Shown here: piece by piece, positions 46,698-57,415 of the stretch | Layout: every line of letters starts with the position of its first letter | How positions within the stretch are numbered: the stretch's first letter is position 1 | Assembly: GCF_033118175.1 (NCBI RefSeq) | Contig: NC_083681.1 | Location: 11,860,001-11,924,000 of the forward strand | Source of the DNA: Dama dama | Taxonomy: Eukaryota > Chordata > Mammalia > Artiodactyla > Cervidae | DNA: 64,000 bases | Reading direction: 5' to 3' | Notes under the pieces: generated by a model | Told to the model about the DNA's origin: nothing | Databases searched by the model: none | Seen by the model: the letters and a program-made list of their open reading frames with translations, nothing else | Made by a program: the position numbers and the translations under genes

Positions 46698-47420
46698 AAA
46701 CATATATGAAACATACATTTGCAATATATATACATATATATCCACATATACATATATTAGATAGCAAACACCTTATACATCAACATTTATTATAGTACTG
46801 TAGGAATTTGTTTTAAAAAATTTGTCATTGGATATTGATGTCTCTATCTACTTTCAATATATGGATACCACTTGATTACAAATTTTCCATGCAAACTTGG
46901 TCATTGTGAATAAAATTTCAGAGGAAGTGTTACTCAAGCACAACTAAAAGCAAGGAACAAAGAGGGAAAGAAATAATGACCAAAGACTGAGCTTTGGTGT
47001 AAAACATGTCAAATATATAATCACAGAAATGTGGCATCAGTGGCAGAGGGGAAAGTTCTGCCAGTAATGTGAAGCAGAGTACAGAAAATTGTCAATAAAT
47101 TTTTAAAACAATAAGGTGCAAATATGAGAAAAGGAAGTGCAATTATGATATAATATTCACATACAAAGCCAGAATCTAGGGGGTGTTATTACCGCATTTT
47201 CAAGTAATCTTCATTTTGGAAAAATGACTAACCAGACATTATTTTACCAAACTGATGACCTCTCACATAGACGTAATTTTTAATTTTGTTTCTCTTTTGG
47301 TTGCTTTGACATTGTGTCTCCATGTAACTTCTAAGAGAAATCATTATGCAGTGAAGAAACTGTGGTATGGATTTCGAGTAACTTCAGTTTGTCATGCAGC
47401 TATTGAGACTCAGGCTCATT
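46698..47420. other. TA-rich stretch and unassigned sequence
   Basis: 46698-46757 is an irregular CATATA tract. The rest is unassigned. Confidence 0.5.
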
Positions 47421-50355
47421 TTCCCTCAGTTCACTTCAGTCACTTGGTCAGGTCCTACACTTTGTGACCCCATGCTCTGTGGCACGTTGTGCTTCCCTGT
47501 CAATCACCAAATCCCAGAGCTTGCTCAAACTCATGTCCATCAAGTCGGTGATGCCATCCAACCATCTCATCCTCTGTTGTCCCCTTCTCCTCCTGCCTTA
47601 AATCTTTCCCAGCATCATGGTCTCTTCCAAAGAGTCAGTTCTTCGCATCAGGTGACCAAAGTGTTGGAGTTTCAGCTTCAGCATCAGTCCTTCTAATGTG
47701 TATTCAGGACTGATTCCTTTAGAATTGACTAGTTTGATTTTCTTGCAGTCCACGACACTCTCAAGAGTCTTCTCAATGCCCCAGTTCAAAAGAATAAATT
47801 CTTCGGTGTTCAGCTTTCTTTATAATCCAATTCTCACATCCATACATGACCAATGGAAAAACCATAGCTTTGACTAGATGGACCTTTGTCGGCAAAGTAA
47901 TGTCTCTGAATTTTAACAAGCTGTCTACGATTGTCATAGCTTGTCTTCCAAGGAGCAAGCGTGTTTTAATTTCATGGCTTCAGTCACCATCTGCAGTGAT
48001 TTTGGAGCTCAAGAAAATAAAGTCTATCACTGTTTCCACTGTTTCCCCATCTATTTGCCATGAAGTGATGGGATTGGATGTCATGACATATGCTTTTTTG
48101 AAAGTTGAGATTTAAACCAGTTTTTCCACTCTCCTCCGTTACTTTCATCAAGAGGCTCTTCAGTTCCTCTGCTTTCTGCCATAAGGGTGCTGTCATCTGC
48201 ATATCTGAGTTTATTGATATTTCTCCCAGCAATCTTGATTCCAGCTTGTGCTTCCTCCAGCCCAGCATTTCTCAAGATGTACTCTGAATACAAGTTAAAT
48301 AAGCAGGGTGACAATATAAAGTCTTGACAACTCCTTTCCCAGTCCATTGTTCCATGTTCAGTTCTAATTATTGCTTCTTGACCTGCATACAGATTTCTCA
48401 GGAGGCAGGTAATGGGCCTGGTATTCCCACCTCTTTAAGAATTTTCCAAAGTTGGTTGTGATCCACACAGTCAAGGCTTTAGAGTAGTCAATAAAGCAGA
48501 ACAGATGTTTTTGCTGGAAATCTCTTGCTTTTTCCATGATCCAACAGATGTTGGCAATTTGAGCTCTGGTTGTGCTGCCTTTTCTAAATCCAGCTTGAGC
48601 ACCTGGAATTTCTCAGTTCATATACTGTTGAAACCTTGTTTGGAGAATTTTGAGCATTACTTTGCCAGCATGTGAAATCAGTGCAATCATGTGGTAGTCT
48701 GAACATTCTTTGACATTGCCTTTATTTGAGATTTGAATGAAAACTGACCTTTTCCAGTGTGTCCACTGCTGAGTTTTCCAAACTTTCTGGCATATTCAGC
48801 GCAGCAATTTAACAGCATCATCTTTTAGGACTGTGCTGGAATTCCATTACCTCCCCTAGCTTTGCTCATAGTGATGCTTCCTAAGAACCACTTGGCTTCA
48901 GAATCCAGGATGTCTGGTTGTAGGTGAGTGATCACACTATTATGATTATCTGTGTCATTAAGATCATTTTTGTACAGTTCTTCTGTGTACTATTGCCACC
49001 TTTTCTTTAATATCTTCTGCTTCTGTTAGGTCCCTACAATTTCTGTCCTTTATTGAGCCCATCTTTGCATGAAATGTTCCCTTGGTATCTCTAATTTTCT
49101 TAATGAGATCTCTAGTCTTTCCCATTCTATTGTTTTCTTTTATTTGTTTGCATTGATCACTGAGTAAGGCTTTCTTATCTCTTCTGGCTATTCTTTAGAA
49201 CTTCACATTCAGATGTGAATCTTTGCTCTCCTCCTTTGCCTTTAGCTTCTCTTCTTTTCTCAGCTGTCTCAGCTAAGTCCTCCTCAGACAACCATTTTGT
49301 CTTTTTGCATTTGTTTTTCTTGGGAATGGTCTTGATCCCTGTCTCCTGTACAACATTACAAACCTCTGTCTGTAGTTCTTCAAGAGCTCTGTCTATCAGA
49401 TCTAATCCCTTGAATCTATTTTTCACTTCCACTGTATAATCATAAGATATTTGACTTAGGTCATACCTGAATGGTCTGGTGGTTTTCCCTACTTTCTTCA
49501 ATTTAAGTCTGAATTTGGCAATAAAGAGTTCATGATTGCAGCCACAGTCAGCTCCAGATCTTGTTTTTGCTGACTGTATAGAGATTCTCCATTTTGGCTG
49601 TAAAGCATATAATCAATCTGATTTTGGTACTGACCATCTGGTGATGTCCATGTGTAGAGTCTTGTGTTGTTGGAAGAGGGTGTTTGCTATGACCAGTGCA
49701 TTCTCTTGGAAAAACTCAGTTAGCCTTTGTCCTGCTTTTGTACTCCAAGACCAAACTTGCCTGTTACTCAGGTATCTCTTGACTTCCTACTTTTGCATTT
49801 CATTCCCCTATAATGAAAAGGACATCTTTTGGGGGTGTTATTTCTAGCAGGTCTTGTAGGTCATCATAAAACCATTCAACTTCAGCTTCTTCAACATTAC
49901 TGGTTGGGGCATAGACTTGGATTACTGTGATATTGAATGGTTTGCCTTGGAAATGAACAGAGATCATCCTGTTATTTTTGAGATTGCACCCAAGTACTGC
50001 GTTTCAGACTCTTTTGTTGACTATGAGGGCTACTCCATTTCCTCTAAGGGATTCTTCCCCACAGTAGTAGATATAATGGTCATCTGAATTAAATTTGCCC
50101 ATTGCAGTCCATTTTAGTTCCTAAAATGTTGATTTTCACTGTTACCATCTCCTGTTTGATGACTTCTAATTTACCTTGATTCATGGACCTAAAATTCCAG
50201 GTTCCTATGCAATATTGTTCTTTGTAGCATCAGACTTTACTTCCATCACCAATCACATGAACAAGTGGGCATTGTTCTCGCTTTGGCTCTGTCTGTTCTT
50301 TCTTTCTGGAGTTATGTCTCCACTCTTCTCCAGTAGCATATTGGGCACTCTTCCA
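47421..50355 (-). mobile_element. Long BovB LINE, antisense, near full length
   Basis: On the minus strand it covers the endonuclease (about 49500-50300), linker, RT, C-terminal region and 3' UTR. Left-end landmarks are CAGTTCACTTCAGTCACTTG and ATGCCATCCAACCATCTCAT; the right end is near CTCCAGTAGCATATTGGGCA. Compared with the full-length copy at 24219-27453 it lacks roughly the first 200-300 bases of the 5' UTR. No TSD could be assigned. Many frameshifts are present. Confidence 0.92.
49175..49501 (-). pseudogene. BovB linker-domain remnant, antisense
   Basis: A 108-codon open stretch covers the region between endonuclease and RT: KTTRPFRYDLSQISYDYTVE, VKNRFKGLDLIDRALEELQT and IKTIPKKNKCKKTKWLSEED. 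It matches the equivalent part at 26051-26287. It is Lys/Arg-rich, and its role in intact RTE proteins is not well defined. RT frames further left (YADD equivalent read as LRYADDSTLMAES near 48180-48240) are in a different register. Confidence 0.8.
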
Positions 50356-52797
50356 TGGATGGCACATCTAAGTAAGACCAGGAAAGGAGCTTCCTGGAGA
50401 AGCGACAACTGAAAGGTAGGTAGTATCTACACCAGCAAGGAGGGGTGTGGGAATATAATTTAGACAGAAAGTAAATGAAAGTAAAAAATTGACTTTATTT
50501 TTAATGAAATTAAAATACACCTGTGATTTAAATTCAGGATATGTAGACTGCTTATATCTAATGTTTAATTCGGTTTGGAATACTTTATACATTTGAAGCA
50601 GATGAATTTTTAGGGAAGTATAAAGTAACATTGTGAATTAGCATTGTGTTACATTTTATTGTATTTTGACAATTTATTTATTATAATTTTTAACAGTTTT
50701 ATTAGCCATATTACTGCAAATATAAAGTACAGTTCTTGTTACTGTAGTTCTAAAATATTTATATATCTATCTGATGTATCTGTAAAATGAGACTAGATCT
50801 CCATGATTTCAGAATGTCTCATCTTGAGGGTATGCACAGCCCCTATTTTGAACTCAGAATTAATGTGCCAATGATAGCTCTTTCCAGGATGCTGAGAGAC
50901 CTTGATTCATAAAAACTTAGAGCAACAAACTAGATCTATTCAATGTTTGACTTATTTAAAATTCTGCCGTATTCAATAACTGAAAGTTTTAAAATGTTCA
51001 ATTGTAAATTTAACTGGAATGAGATTTTAATGATTAAAAAAAAAAACTTTTTAAGACCTTGATTTTCTGTCTATATTTCAATTTTAAACTAAAATTTTAA
51101 GCATATTTGCAAGACTGAGCTTACATAATGTACAGTTTTATCAGATTTATATCCATAATATGAACTCTTTCTTTCCATATGTCAATTTGGGTACCTCAGA
51201 TTGACAAAGAACTGAAGTGAGTACTAGCTGTGGCTGACACAGACAGGATACACACTCTCAAACAGGCACGAGTGGTCAATGAAAGGACTTAAAAATTTCT
51301 ACTTGGAAGATAAAACAATAGAGAGAAAGATTAAGAAAATGAAATACGTTGAAAATGTACTACCTTTTCATTTTCTGACCTCTAAAAACTAAATATGTAA
51401 AATAATATGGATGGGTAGATTTAAGAGTACAAAGAATGAATACACAGGAAAGAGGTGGAATATTATTTTAATTTGTGTGAATAAAAGCAGCATAAGTGTA
51501 GAAACACATGTAAATATTTGAATTTTGAGACCTCATTGAGGCCTCCATCATTCTGATTTCCTAAGATTGGAAGCCAGAGGTGAGTAGGCTTTAGGCAGCT
51601 TGGAAAAAGACTTTGGAAAAGCTTGTTAGAGAATATAAAGTAAATTGAAATGGATAAATAAAATAAATGACTTAGTAATTAATTTCAAATTTTATAAATC
51701 TCAATTAAATACCATGGCATTAATGCTGAGGATGTCAAGGAATAAATGTCAAAGATAAACAAAAGTAATTTTTAATTTCATATGTCTCTTTTTTCCATTT
51801 ACTCAAGTTATTACAAAGTGATAGAAGTGATATTTAAACAAGCTATTCTTTAAAATACCAATAAAATATTTATATGAAATGGTTTCTAGCCATAAATATA
51901 AAATTCAGCTTCTCCACAGGCTCCACTAACATATCTGTGAGAATACAAAACCAAGAAGAAGAAAACCCATGAATAATATAAAACTGGGATGACAGAAGGA
52001 GGTGACTGGAATGAAGGTAAGGAAATGCCGCCGTGTTTACACAGCTACACTGTGTAACCACCCGTCACCTAGACCAGTAATTAAAGGAGTTTGAGGCAGT
52101 TAGTGTTCACAGTGTTGACTTGGAGAAAGGTTTGCTGGGAAGGGGAAGGGGTGATTTACCAGCAATTAATGACACTCTCCGGTTGGACTTCAGTCCTCAT
52201 TAACTGTTCACAGTTCAAACAGATAAATGGGCTCAAGTACATAGTTCATGTTGGACACTGCAGTAAGTCACCGTTCTATTGGTTCAGATAATTGGGACAG
52301 AAGATACTATTAAGTCTAGTAGGGGCTCACAGAATGGGTGCATGGAGGATTATCAGACACTAGATAGCAATGCACACCTGTTTTTTTTTTTTTTTTTTTG
52401 TCATCAGTATATATGAGAAGGGAGTTTACTCAATTTGCATATTGAACAGATAAAGGCAATCCACTCTCTTCCTCTATCTACCTACCAGATAAAACAGAGC
52501 ATCCCTTAATGAAAAGAAAAACTATGCAAATAAGAATGAAATAATTAGCAAATTATCTCATCACAAAGAGCATGCATAGAACATTATCTTGAGGACTTGG
52601 GAGTAAACATTTTGGAAATTTATTTATATCAAATCAAAAGGAAATTTTAGAAATCTATTTCCATCTTCAGTATAATGCAACAATGCTTGAGATAATATGG
52701 AAAAATATAAAACTGGTAAAAACACTAAGAATTAAAGAATCTGGCAAGGGAAAACACAAGGAATGTTTTATTTTAGTGATCTATCTATAGATAATCA
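50356..52797. other. Unassigned AT-rich unique sequence
   Basis: About 2.4 kb. A 19-base T-run at 52381-52399 is the only striking element. No exon, RNA gene or named repeat was recognised. Confidence 0.5.
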
Positions 52798-52863
52798 TTA
52801 AACAAACTAGTTTCAAACTGAAGAAAGGGGTACATCAAGGCTATATATTGAACTTATATAAAC

Positions 52864-53241
52864 AGTTCAGTTCAGTTCATTTCAGTCGCTCAGTCAGGTC
52901 TGAATCTTTGCCACCCCATGGATTTTGGCACACCAGGCTTACATGTCCATCACCAACTTAAAGAGTTTGCTCAAACTCATGCCAATCAAGTCGGTGATGA
53001 CATCCAACCATCTCATCCTCTATAGTCCCCTTCCCCTCCTGCCATCAATCTTTCCCAGCATCAGGGTCTTTTCCAATGAATCAGTTCTTTGCATCAGGTG
53101 GCCAAAGTATTGGAGTTTCAGCTTCAGCATCAGTCCTTCCAATGAACAGCCAGGACTGAGCTCCTTTAGGATGAACTGGTTTGATTGCCTTGCAGTCCAA
53201 GGGACTCTCAAGAGTCTTCTTCAAGAAGACTTCTCCAAGAA
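52864..53241 (-). mobile_element. BovB 3' fragment, antisense, nested in sense BovB
   Basis: It runs from CAGTTCAGTTCATTTCAGTC through ATCAGGTGGCCAAAGTATTG to ACTCTCAAGAGTCTTCT. The edges ATAAACAG and ATGCACAG look like a diverged TSD derived from BovB ATATGCAGAG. The inner end has the 17-base hairpin sequence GTCTTCTTCAAGAAGAC (53214-53230). Confidence 0.8.
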
Positions 53242-53279
53242 GAGATGCACAGTACATTATTTGAAATGGTGGGCTGGAT

Positions 53280-53930
53280 GAAGCACAAGCTAAAATCAAG
53301 ATTGCTGGGAGAAATATCAATAACCTCAGATATGCAGATGACACCACCCTTATGGTGGAAATTGAAGAAGAACTAAAGAGCCTCTTGATGAAAGTAAAAG
53401 AGGACAGTGAAAAAGTTAGCTTACAGCTCAACATTCAGAAAACTAAGATCATGGCATCCAATCCCATCACTTCACGGCAAATTGATGGGGAAACAGTGGA
53501 AACAGTGACAGACTTTATTTTGGGGGGCTCCAAAATCAGTGCAGATGGTGACTCCAGCCCTGAAATTAAAAGACGCTTACTCTTTGGAAGAAAAGTTATG
53601 ACCAACCTAGACAGCATTATAAAAAGCAGAGACATTACTTTGTCAACAAAGGTCCATCTAGTCAAGGCTATGGTTTTTCCAGTAGTCATGTATGGATGTA
53701 AGAGTTGGACTATAAAGAAAGCTAAGCACAGAAGAATTGATGCTTTTGAACTGTGGTGTTGGAGAAGACTCTTGAGAGTCACTTGGACTGCAAGGATATC
53801 CAACCAGTCCATCCTAAAGGAAATCAGTCCTGAATATTCATTGGAAGGATTGATACCGAAGCTGAAACTGCAAAACTTTGGCCACCTGATGCGAAGAATT
53901 GACTCATTTGAAAAGACACTGATGGTGTGA
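53280..53930 (+). pseudogene. BovB RT palm and C-terminal remnant
   Basis: One frame stays open from about 53283 to the stop at 53930. It contains INNLRYADDTTLMVEIEEEL with an intact YADD motif, KEDSEKVSLQLNIQKTKIMA, FGRKVMTNLDSIIKSRDITL, CKSWTIKKAKHRRIDAFEL and LKLQNFGHLMRRIDSFEKTL. The fingers and motif A are absent. It is the longest uninterrupted RT-derived frame in the window (about 215 codons), reflecting low age and not function. Confidence 0.88.
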
Positions 53931-54110
53931 AAGATTGAAGGTAGGAAGAGAAGGGGATGAGAGAGGATGAGATGGTGGGATGGCATCACCGACTTAATGG
54001 ACATGAGTTTGTGTAAACTCCAGGAGTTGGTGATGGACAGGGAGACATGGGGTGCTGCAGTCCATGGGGTCTCAAAGAGCCAGACATGACTGAGCACCTG
54101 AACTGACCTG

Positions 54111-54475
54111 ACAGTTAAAGGCTTTGGTATAGTCAATAAGCAGAAGTAGACTTTTTCTGGAATTCTTTTGCTTTTTCGGTGATCCAAGGAATGTTGGCAA
54201 TTTGATCTCTAGTTTCTCTGCTTTTTCTAAACCCAGATTGAACATTTGGAAGTTCTCGGTTCACGTACTGTTTAAGCATGGTTTGCAGAATTTTGAGCAT
54301 TACTTTGCTATGTGTGAGATGTGTGCTATTTTGTGGTAGTTTGAACATTCTTTGGCTTTGTCTTTCTTTGGTATTAGAATGAAAACTGACCTTTTCCAGT
54401 CCTGTGGCCAATGCTGAAATTTCCAAATTTGCTGGCATATTGAGTGCAGACTTTTACAGCATCATGACACAGGGC
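54111..54475 (-). mobile_element. BovB internal fragment, antisense, abutting sense BovB
   Basis: Its minus strand encodes the RT N-terminal part (QTMLKQYVNRELPNVQSGF, RKSRETRDQIANIPWI) and ends at the motif-A region. Its 3' part is missing, which is unusual because LINE copies lose 5' ends. It joins the sense BovB end directly at GACAGTTAAAGG. Confidence 0.85.
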
Positions 54476-55012
54476 TTCTTGCATTTCGTTCTAATAGTAC
54501 TCTGTATTTTAACTCAATTATTTGCAAATGCAATCACCATTGCCTAATAAATTGCACCCTCCCCCCAACCCTAACTATTTGATCAGTCTCTCAGAGAATT
54601 CATGTCACCTTTCTACTACCTTTTTCTGGAAATTTTGCTGCTCCAAGGCTTCATGTTCCAGATAGATTTCTTATGGTTCTCAAACTGAAATATGGGCACT
54701 CATGTTTCTTTGAAAAATATTCCGCAAAGCATGTAATATTGGCACTTATTCCTTTCAAGAAATCAGTTGTCAGAACCTCAGGTTATAGGCACCTTCTTTA
54801 CTGAATTTGGTCCACATGACAACACATCTGTAAGGGAGATTAGATTTTCTTTACCATTTCCTGATTCACATTTAACTTTCTCTTACTCTCACCTTTTCTT
54901 TGTATTATTATTATAAAAAAAGTACATTATTTCTCATCATTTTAAGGCTTTCCTATATCATATGAATCATGTGTGAGCCCTGAATTTAAGCTGATTGATA
55001 ATTTAAAATGAC
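54476..55012. other. Unassigned sequence
   Basis: No recognised repeat or exon. Confidence 0.5.
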
Positions 55013-55227
55013 ATTTGATTATGTGGTGGTTTAGTGTGTCTCCTGCGACCCCATGAACTGTAGCCTGCCAGGCTCCTCTGTCCATGGGACAGAGGCAAGA
55101 ATACCAGAGTAGGTTGCCATTTCCTTCTCCAGGGGATCTTCCTGACCCAGGAATCAAACCTGGGTCTCCTGCATTGCAGGCAGATTCTTTACCAACTGAG
55201 CTGTGAGGGAAGCCCCAAATTTGATTA
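55013..55227 (-). mobile_element. Bov-tA type SINE with 9-bp TSD
   Basis: The antisense element (55022-55218) carries CCTGCGACCCCATGAACTGT and the head TTTACCAACTGAGCTGTGAG. ATTTGATTA flanks it at 55013-55021 and 55219-55227. A short internal deletion after CCATGGGA removes about 15 bases of body. Confidence 0.92.
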
Positions 55228-55280
55228 CAGATTTCTAAATTTTAACATATAACACTAAAGGATATTAAATAATTAAGTGT

Positions 55281-56099
55281 ATTGACATTTAAGATGCTTG
55301 TTTCTTGGAAGGAAAGCTATGCCAAACCTGCTACTGCTGGTAAGTCACTTCAGTCGTGCCCGACGCTGTGCGACCCTATAGATGGCAGCCCACCAGGCTC
55401 CCCCATTCCTGGGATTCTCCAGGCAAGAACACTGGAGTGGGCTGCCATTTGCTTCTCCAATGCATGAAAGTGAAAAGTGAAAGTGAAGTCACTCAGTCGT
55501 GTCCGAGTCTTAGCCACCCCACGGACTGCAGCCTACCAGGCTCCTCCGTCCATGGGATTTTCCAGGCAAGGGTACTGGAGTGGGGTGCCATTGCCTTCTC
55601 CGAACCTAGACTGCATATTAAAAAGAAAGTCATCACTTTGCTGACAAAGGTCTGTAGTCAAAGCTACGGTCTTGTGACTAGTCATGTACAGATGTGAGAG
55701 TTGGACCATAAAGAAGGCTGAGTGCCAAGTTGTGGTACTGGAGAAGACTCTTGAGAGTCTGTGGACAGCCAAGAGGTCAAACCTGTCAATCCTAAGGGAA
55801 ATCAACTTTGAGTGTTCATTGGAAGGACTGAGGCTGAAGCTGAAGCTCCAATCCTTTGGCCACCTGATGGGAAGAGCCAAGCCATTGGAAATGACCCTGA
55901 TGCTGGTAAAGACTGAAGACAAAAGGAGAAGAGGGCAGCAGAGGATGAGATACTTGGATGGCATCACAGACTCAATGTACATGAACTTGGGCAAACTCTG
56001 GGAGTTAGTGAGGAACAGTGAGGCCTTGTGTATTGCAGTCCATGGTGTTTCAAAGAATCTTATACAACTTAGCAACTGAACAACAACAAATTGATATTT
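55281..56099 (+). mobile_element. BovB 3' fragment, sense, with TSD
   Basis: BovB sequence occupies 55291-56089, starting GATGCTTGTTTCTTGGAAGG and ending TTAGCAACTGAACAACAACA. ATTGACATTT (55281-55290) and ATTGATATTT (56090-56099) are a 10-bp TSD with one mismatch. A Bov-A2 dimer splits it near its 5' end. A worn C-terminal frame is seen at 55684-56079 (ESWTIKKAE, HLMGRAKPLEMTLMLVKTED). Confidence 0.92.
55330..55602 (-). mobile_element. Bov-A2 dimeric SINE nested in BovB
   Basis: Two Bov-A units in tandem (about 55335-55460 and 55490-55602) are joined by the linker GAAAGTGAAAAGTGAAAGTG. AACCT at 55325-55329 and 55603-55607, both BovB sequence, marks the insertion. There is no tRNA head. Confidence 0.93.
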
Positions 56100-57050
56100 T
56101 AAAGCTCTTTTATTCTATCTACATACTTATGTAAATAAACTTTCTCAGACCTTAAATCTATTAAAAATAAAGATAGAATTTATGGTGAAATCTGTTATTG
56201 TTTTAATTAATATTTGTCCTTTGGTACTAAAACTAGCTAAACAGAGTTTAATTCAACCCCTTAAGATATCCATTGCAAATCATATTTTATCATCAATAAT
56301 TTATCCCAGTTTTAATGTATTCATGTATTTTTATCAGTTATGTAATAATATAACTGTCATGATTTCTCAGCTCATAAATTTCTGAGATTTAGAGTCCACT
56401 ACAAGAAACTTAAATGAAGAGTTATTGTGAACTGAGATGAGATAGTCAATACAAGAACTTTAAAAATCAAATTATGTTGCATTCAACTAATTGAAAATCT
56501 GAGTTCAAGGAAAAAATAAATTACAATTTCTGAATGCTAAATATAAGCTTGCTCATTTATTTTGTAATAGGTAATGGTGATTATCATGTTGCCAATAAAT
56601 ATATTAATTCTATCAGTCATATTTGTGAAGAACAATATTTATAATCCCTAGAAATATACTTCCTGAAGCTATTTAAACTTTTGATAAAAATAACATTTAA
56701 TTTTTAAACACAGTAAGTATATACTTCTATAAAATTATTAAATGTATCCAAAGTTTAATTTTTGCCTCCTTTACTAAACAATAAGACTCTTAGTGGCAAG
56801 GGTAGTGAAGTATTTCCCTGCTCTTTTCCCTTCATAACTTAGTTCTTTTTTTCTACAAGTATTGAAATTCTAACCATTTTCAAAGAGGCACATCATATCC
56901 TGCTTCTTTTTTAAACTCCCTCTGATCACCTCAGATAATCCAAAAACTTCTCCCTTTAAACTCTGTTGGTCACTACTATCTGTGTTATTCTGGCAAAGAG
57001 TATCTATTCTGTCTCATCAGAGCTGCATATTTCATTATTTGTAATACATG
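56100..57050. other. Unassigned sequence, possibly L2-related at its end
   Basis: The part from about 56880 to 57045 (CTCTGATCACCTCAGATAAT) may belong to the L2 element continued at 57215, but homology is weak. Confidence 0.4.
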
Positions 57051-57180
57051 ACAAGGGAATTCCTTGATGGTTCAGTGGTTAGGACTCTGAGCTTTCATGC
57101 CACGGGGCTGGGTTCAGTCCCTGGTTAGGAGTTAAGTTCCCACACGTGGCATAGCAATTAAAACCAATCAAAGAAAAATT
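57051..57180 (+). mobile_element. CHR-type tRNA SINE of cetartiodactyls
   Basis: GGGAATTCCTTGATGGTTCA, GTGGTTAGGACTCTGAGCTT and GGGTTCAGTCCCTGGTTAGG are the tRNA-like head of the CHR group, distinct from Bov-tA. The tail is AAGAAAAATTCTTTAAAAAA. The family predates bovids (it is shared with whales and hippos), so this is older than the Bov-tA copies. Confidence 0.85.
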
Positions 57181-57214
57181 CTTTAAAAAAATACACATTG
57201 ACATACACACATTC

Positions 57215-57415
57215 ATTCTTCCTTTTCATTATTAATACTATCCACTAATCTTAAATAATTTTGTAAATCTATAGAAAACATATTTTCTCATATTGATTAA
57301 AATATAAGTTCCATTAGAGCAAGGGTTTTGCCTGTCTTCTTTTCCATGTGCCAAGGATACACAACATGTTACCTGACACACGGCAGGTATTCAAACATTT
57401 ATTGAATATAGTTTT
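57215..57415 (+). mobile_element. L2 3' end
   Basis: ATAAGTTCCATTAGAGCAAG, GGTTTTGCCTGTCTTC and ACCTGACACACGGCAGGTAT, then TTTATTGAATATAG, follow the order of an L2 3' terminus. Confidence 0.7.

Larger units (their letters stand above)
52798..54110 (+). mobile_element. BovB LINE, sense, split by an antisense BovB fragment
   Basis: A 65-bp piece (TTTCAAACTGAAGAAAGGGG, ACATCAAGGCTATATATTG) matches BovB RT just before the point where sense BovB resumes at 53242 (ACAGTACATTATTTGAAATG). The sense element then runs through RT motif C, the C-terminal region and the 3' end (ACTGAGCACCTGAACTGACC). Confidence 0.8.

Noticed and set aside
53214..53230. A transcription terminator hairpin
   Set aside because: The inverted repeat lies at a BovB rearrangement joint, has no T-run after it and is in a vertebrate genome.
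53435..54187. A 250-codon antisense frame, the longest in the window
   Set aside because: It is the reverse complement of BovB coding and 3' sequence; similar antisense frames recur in other BovB copies (for example 570-974, 41058-41396). BovB lacks stops on this strand by composition. No domain is recognised.
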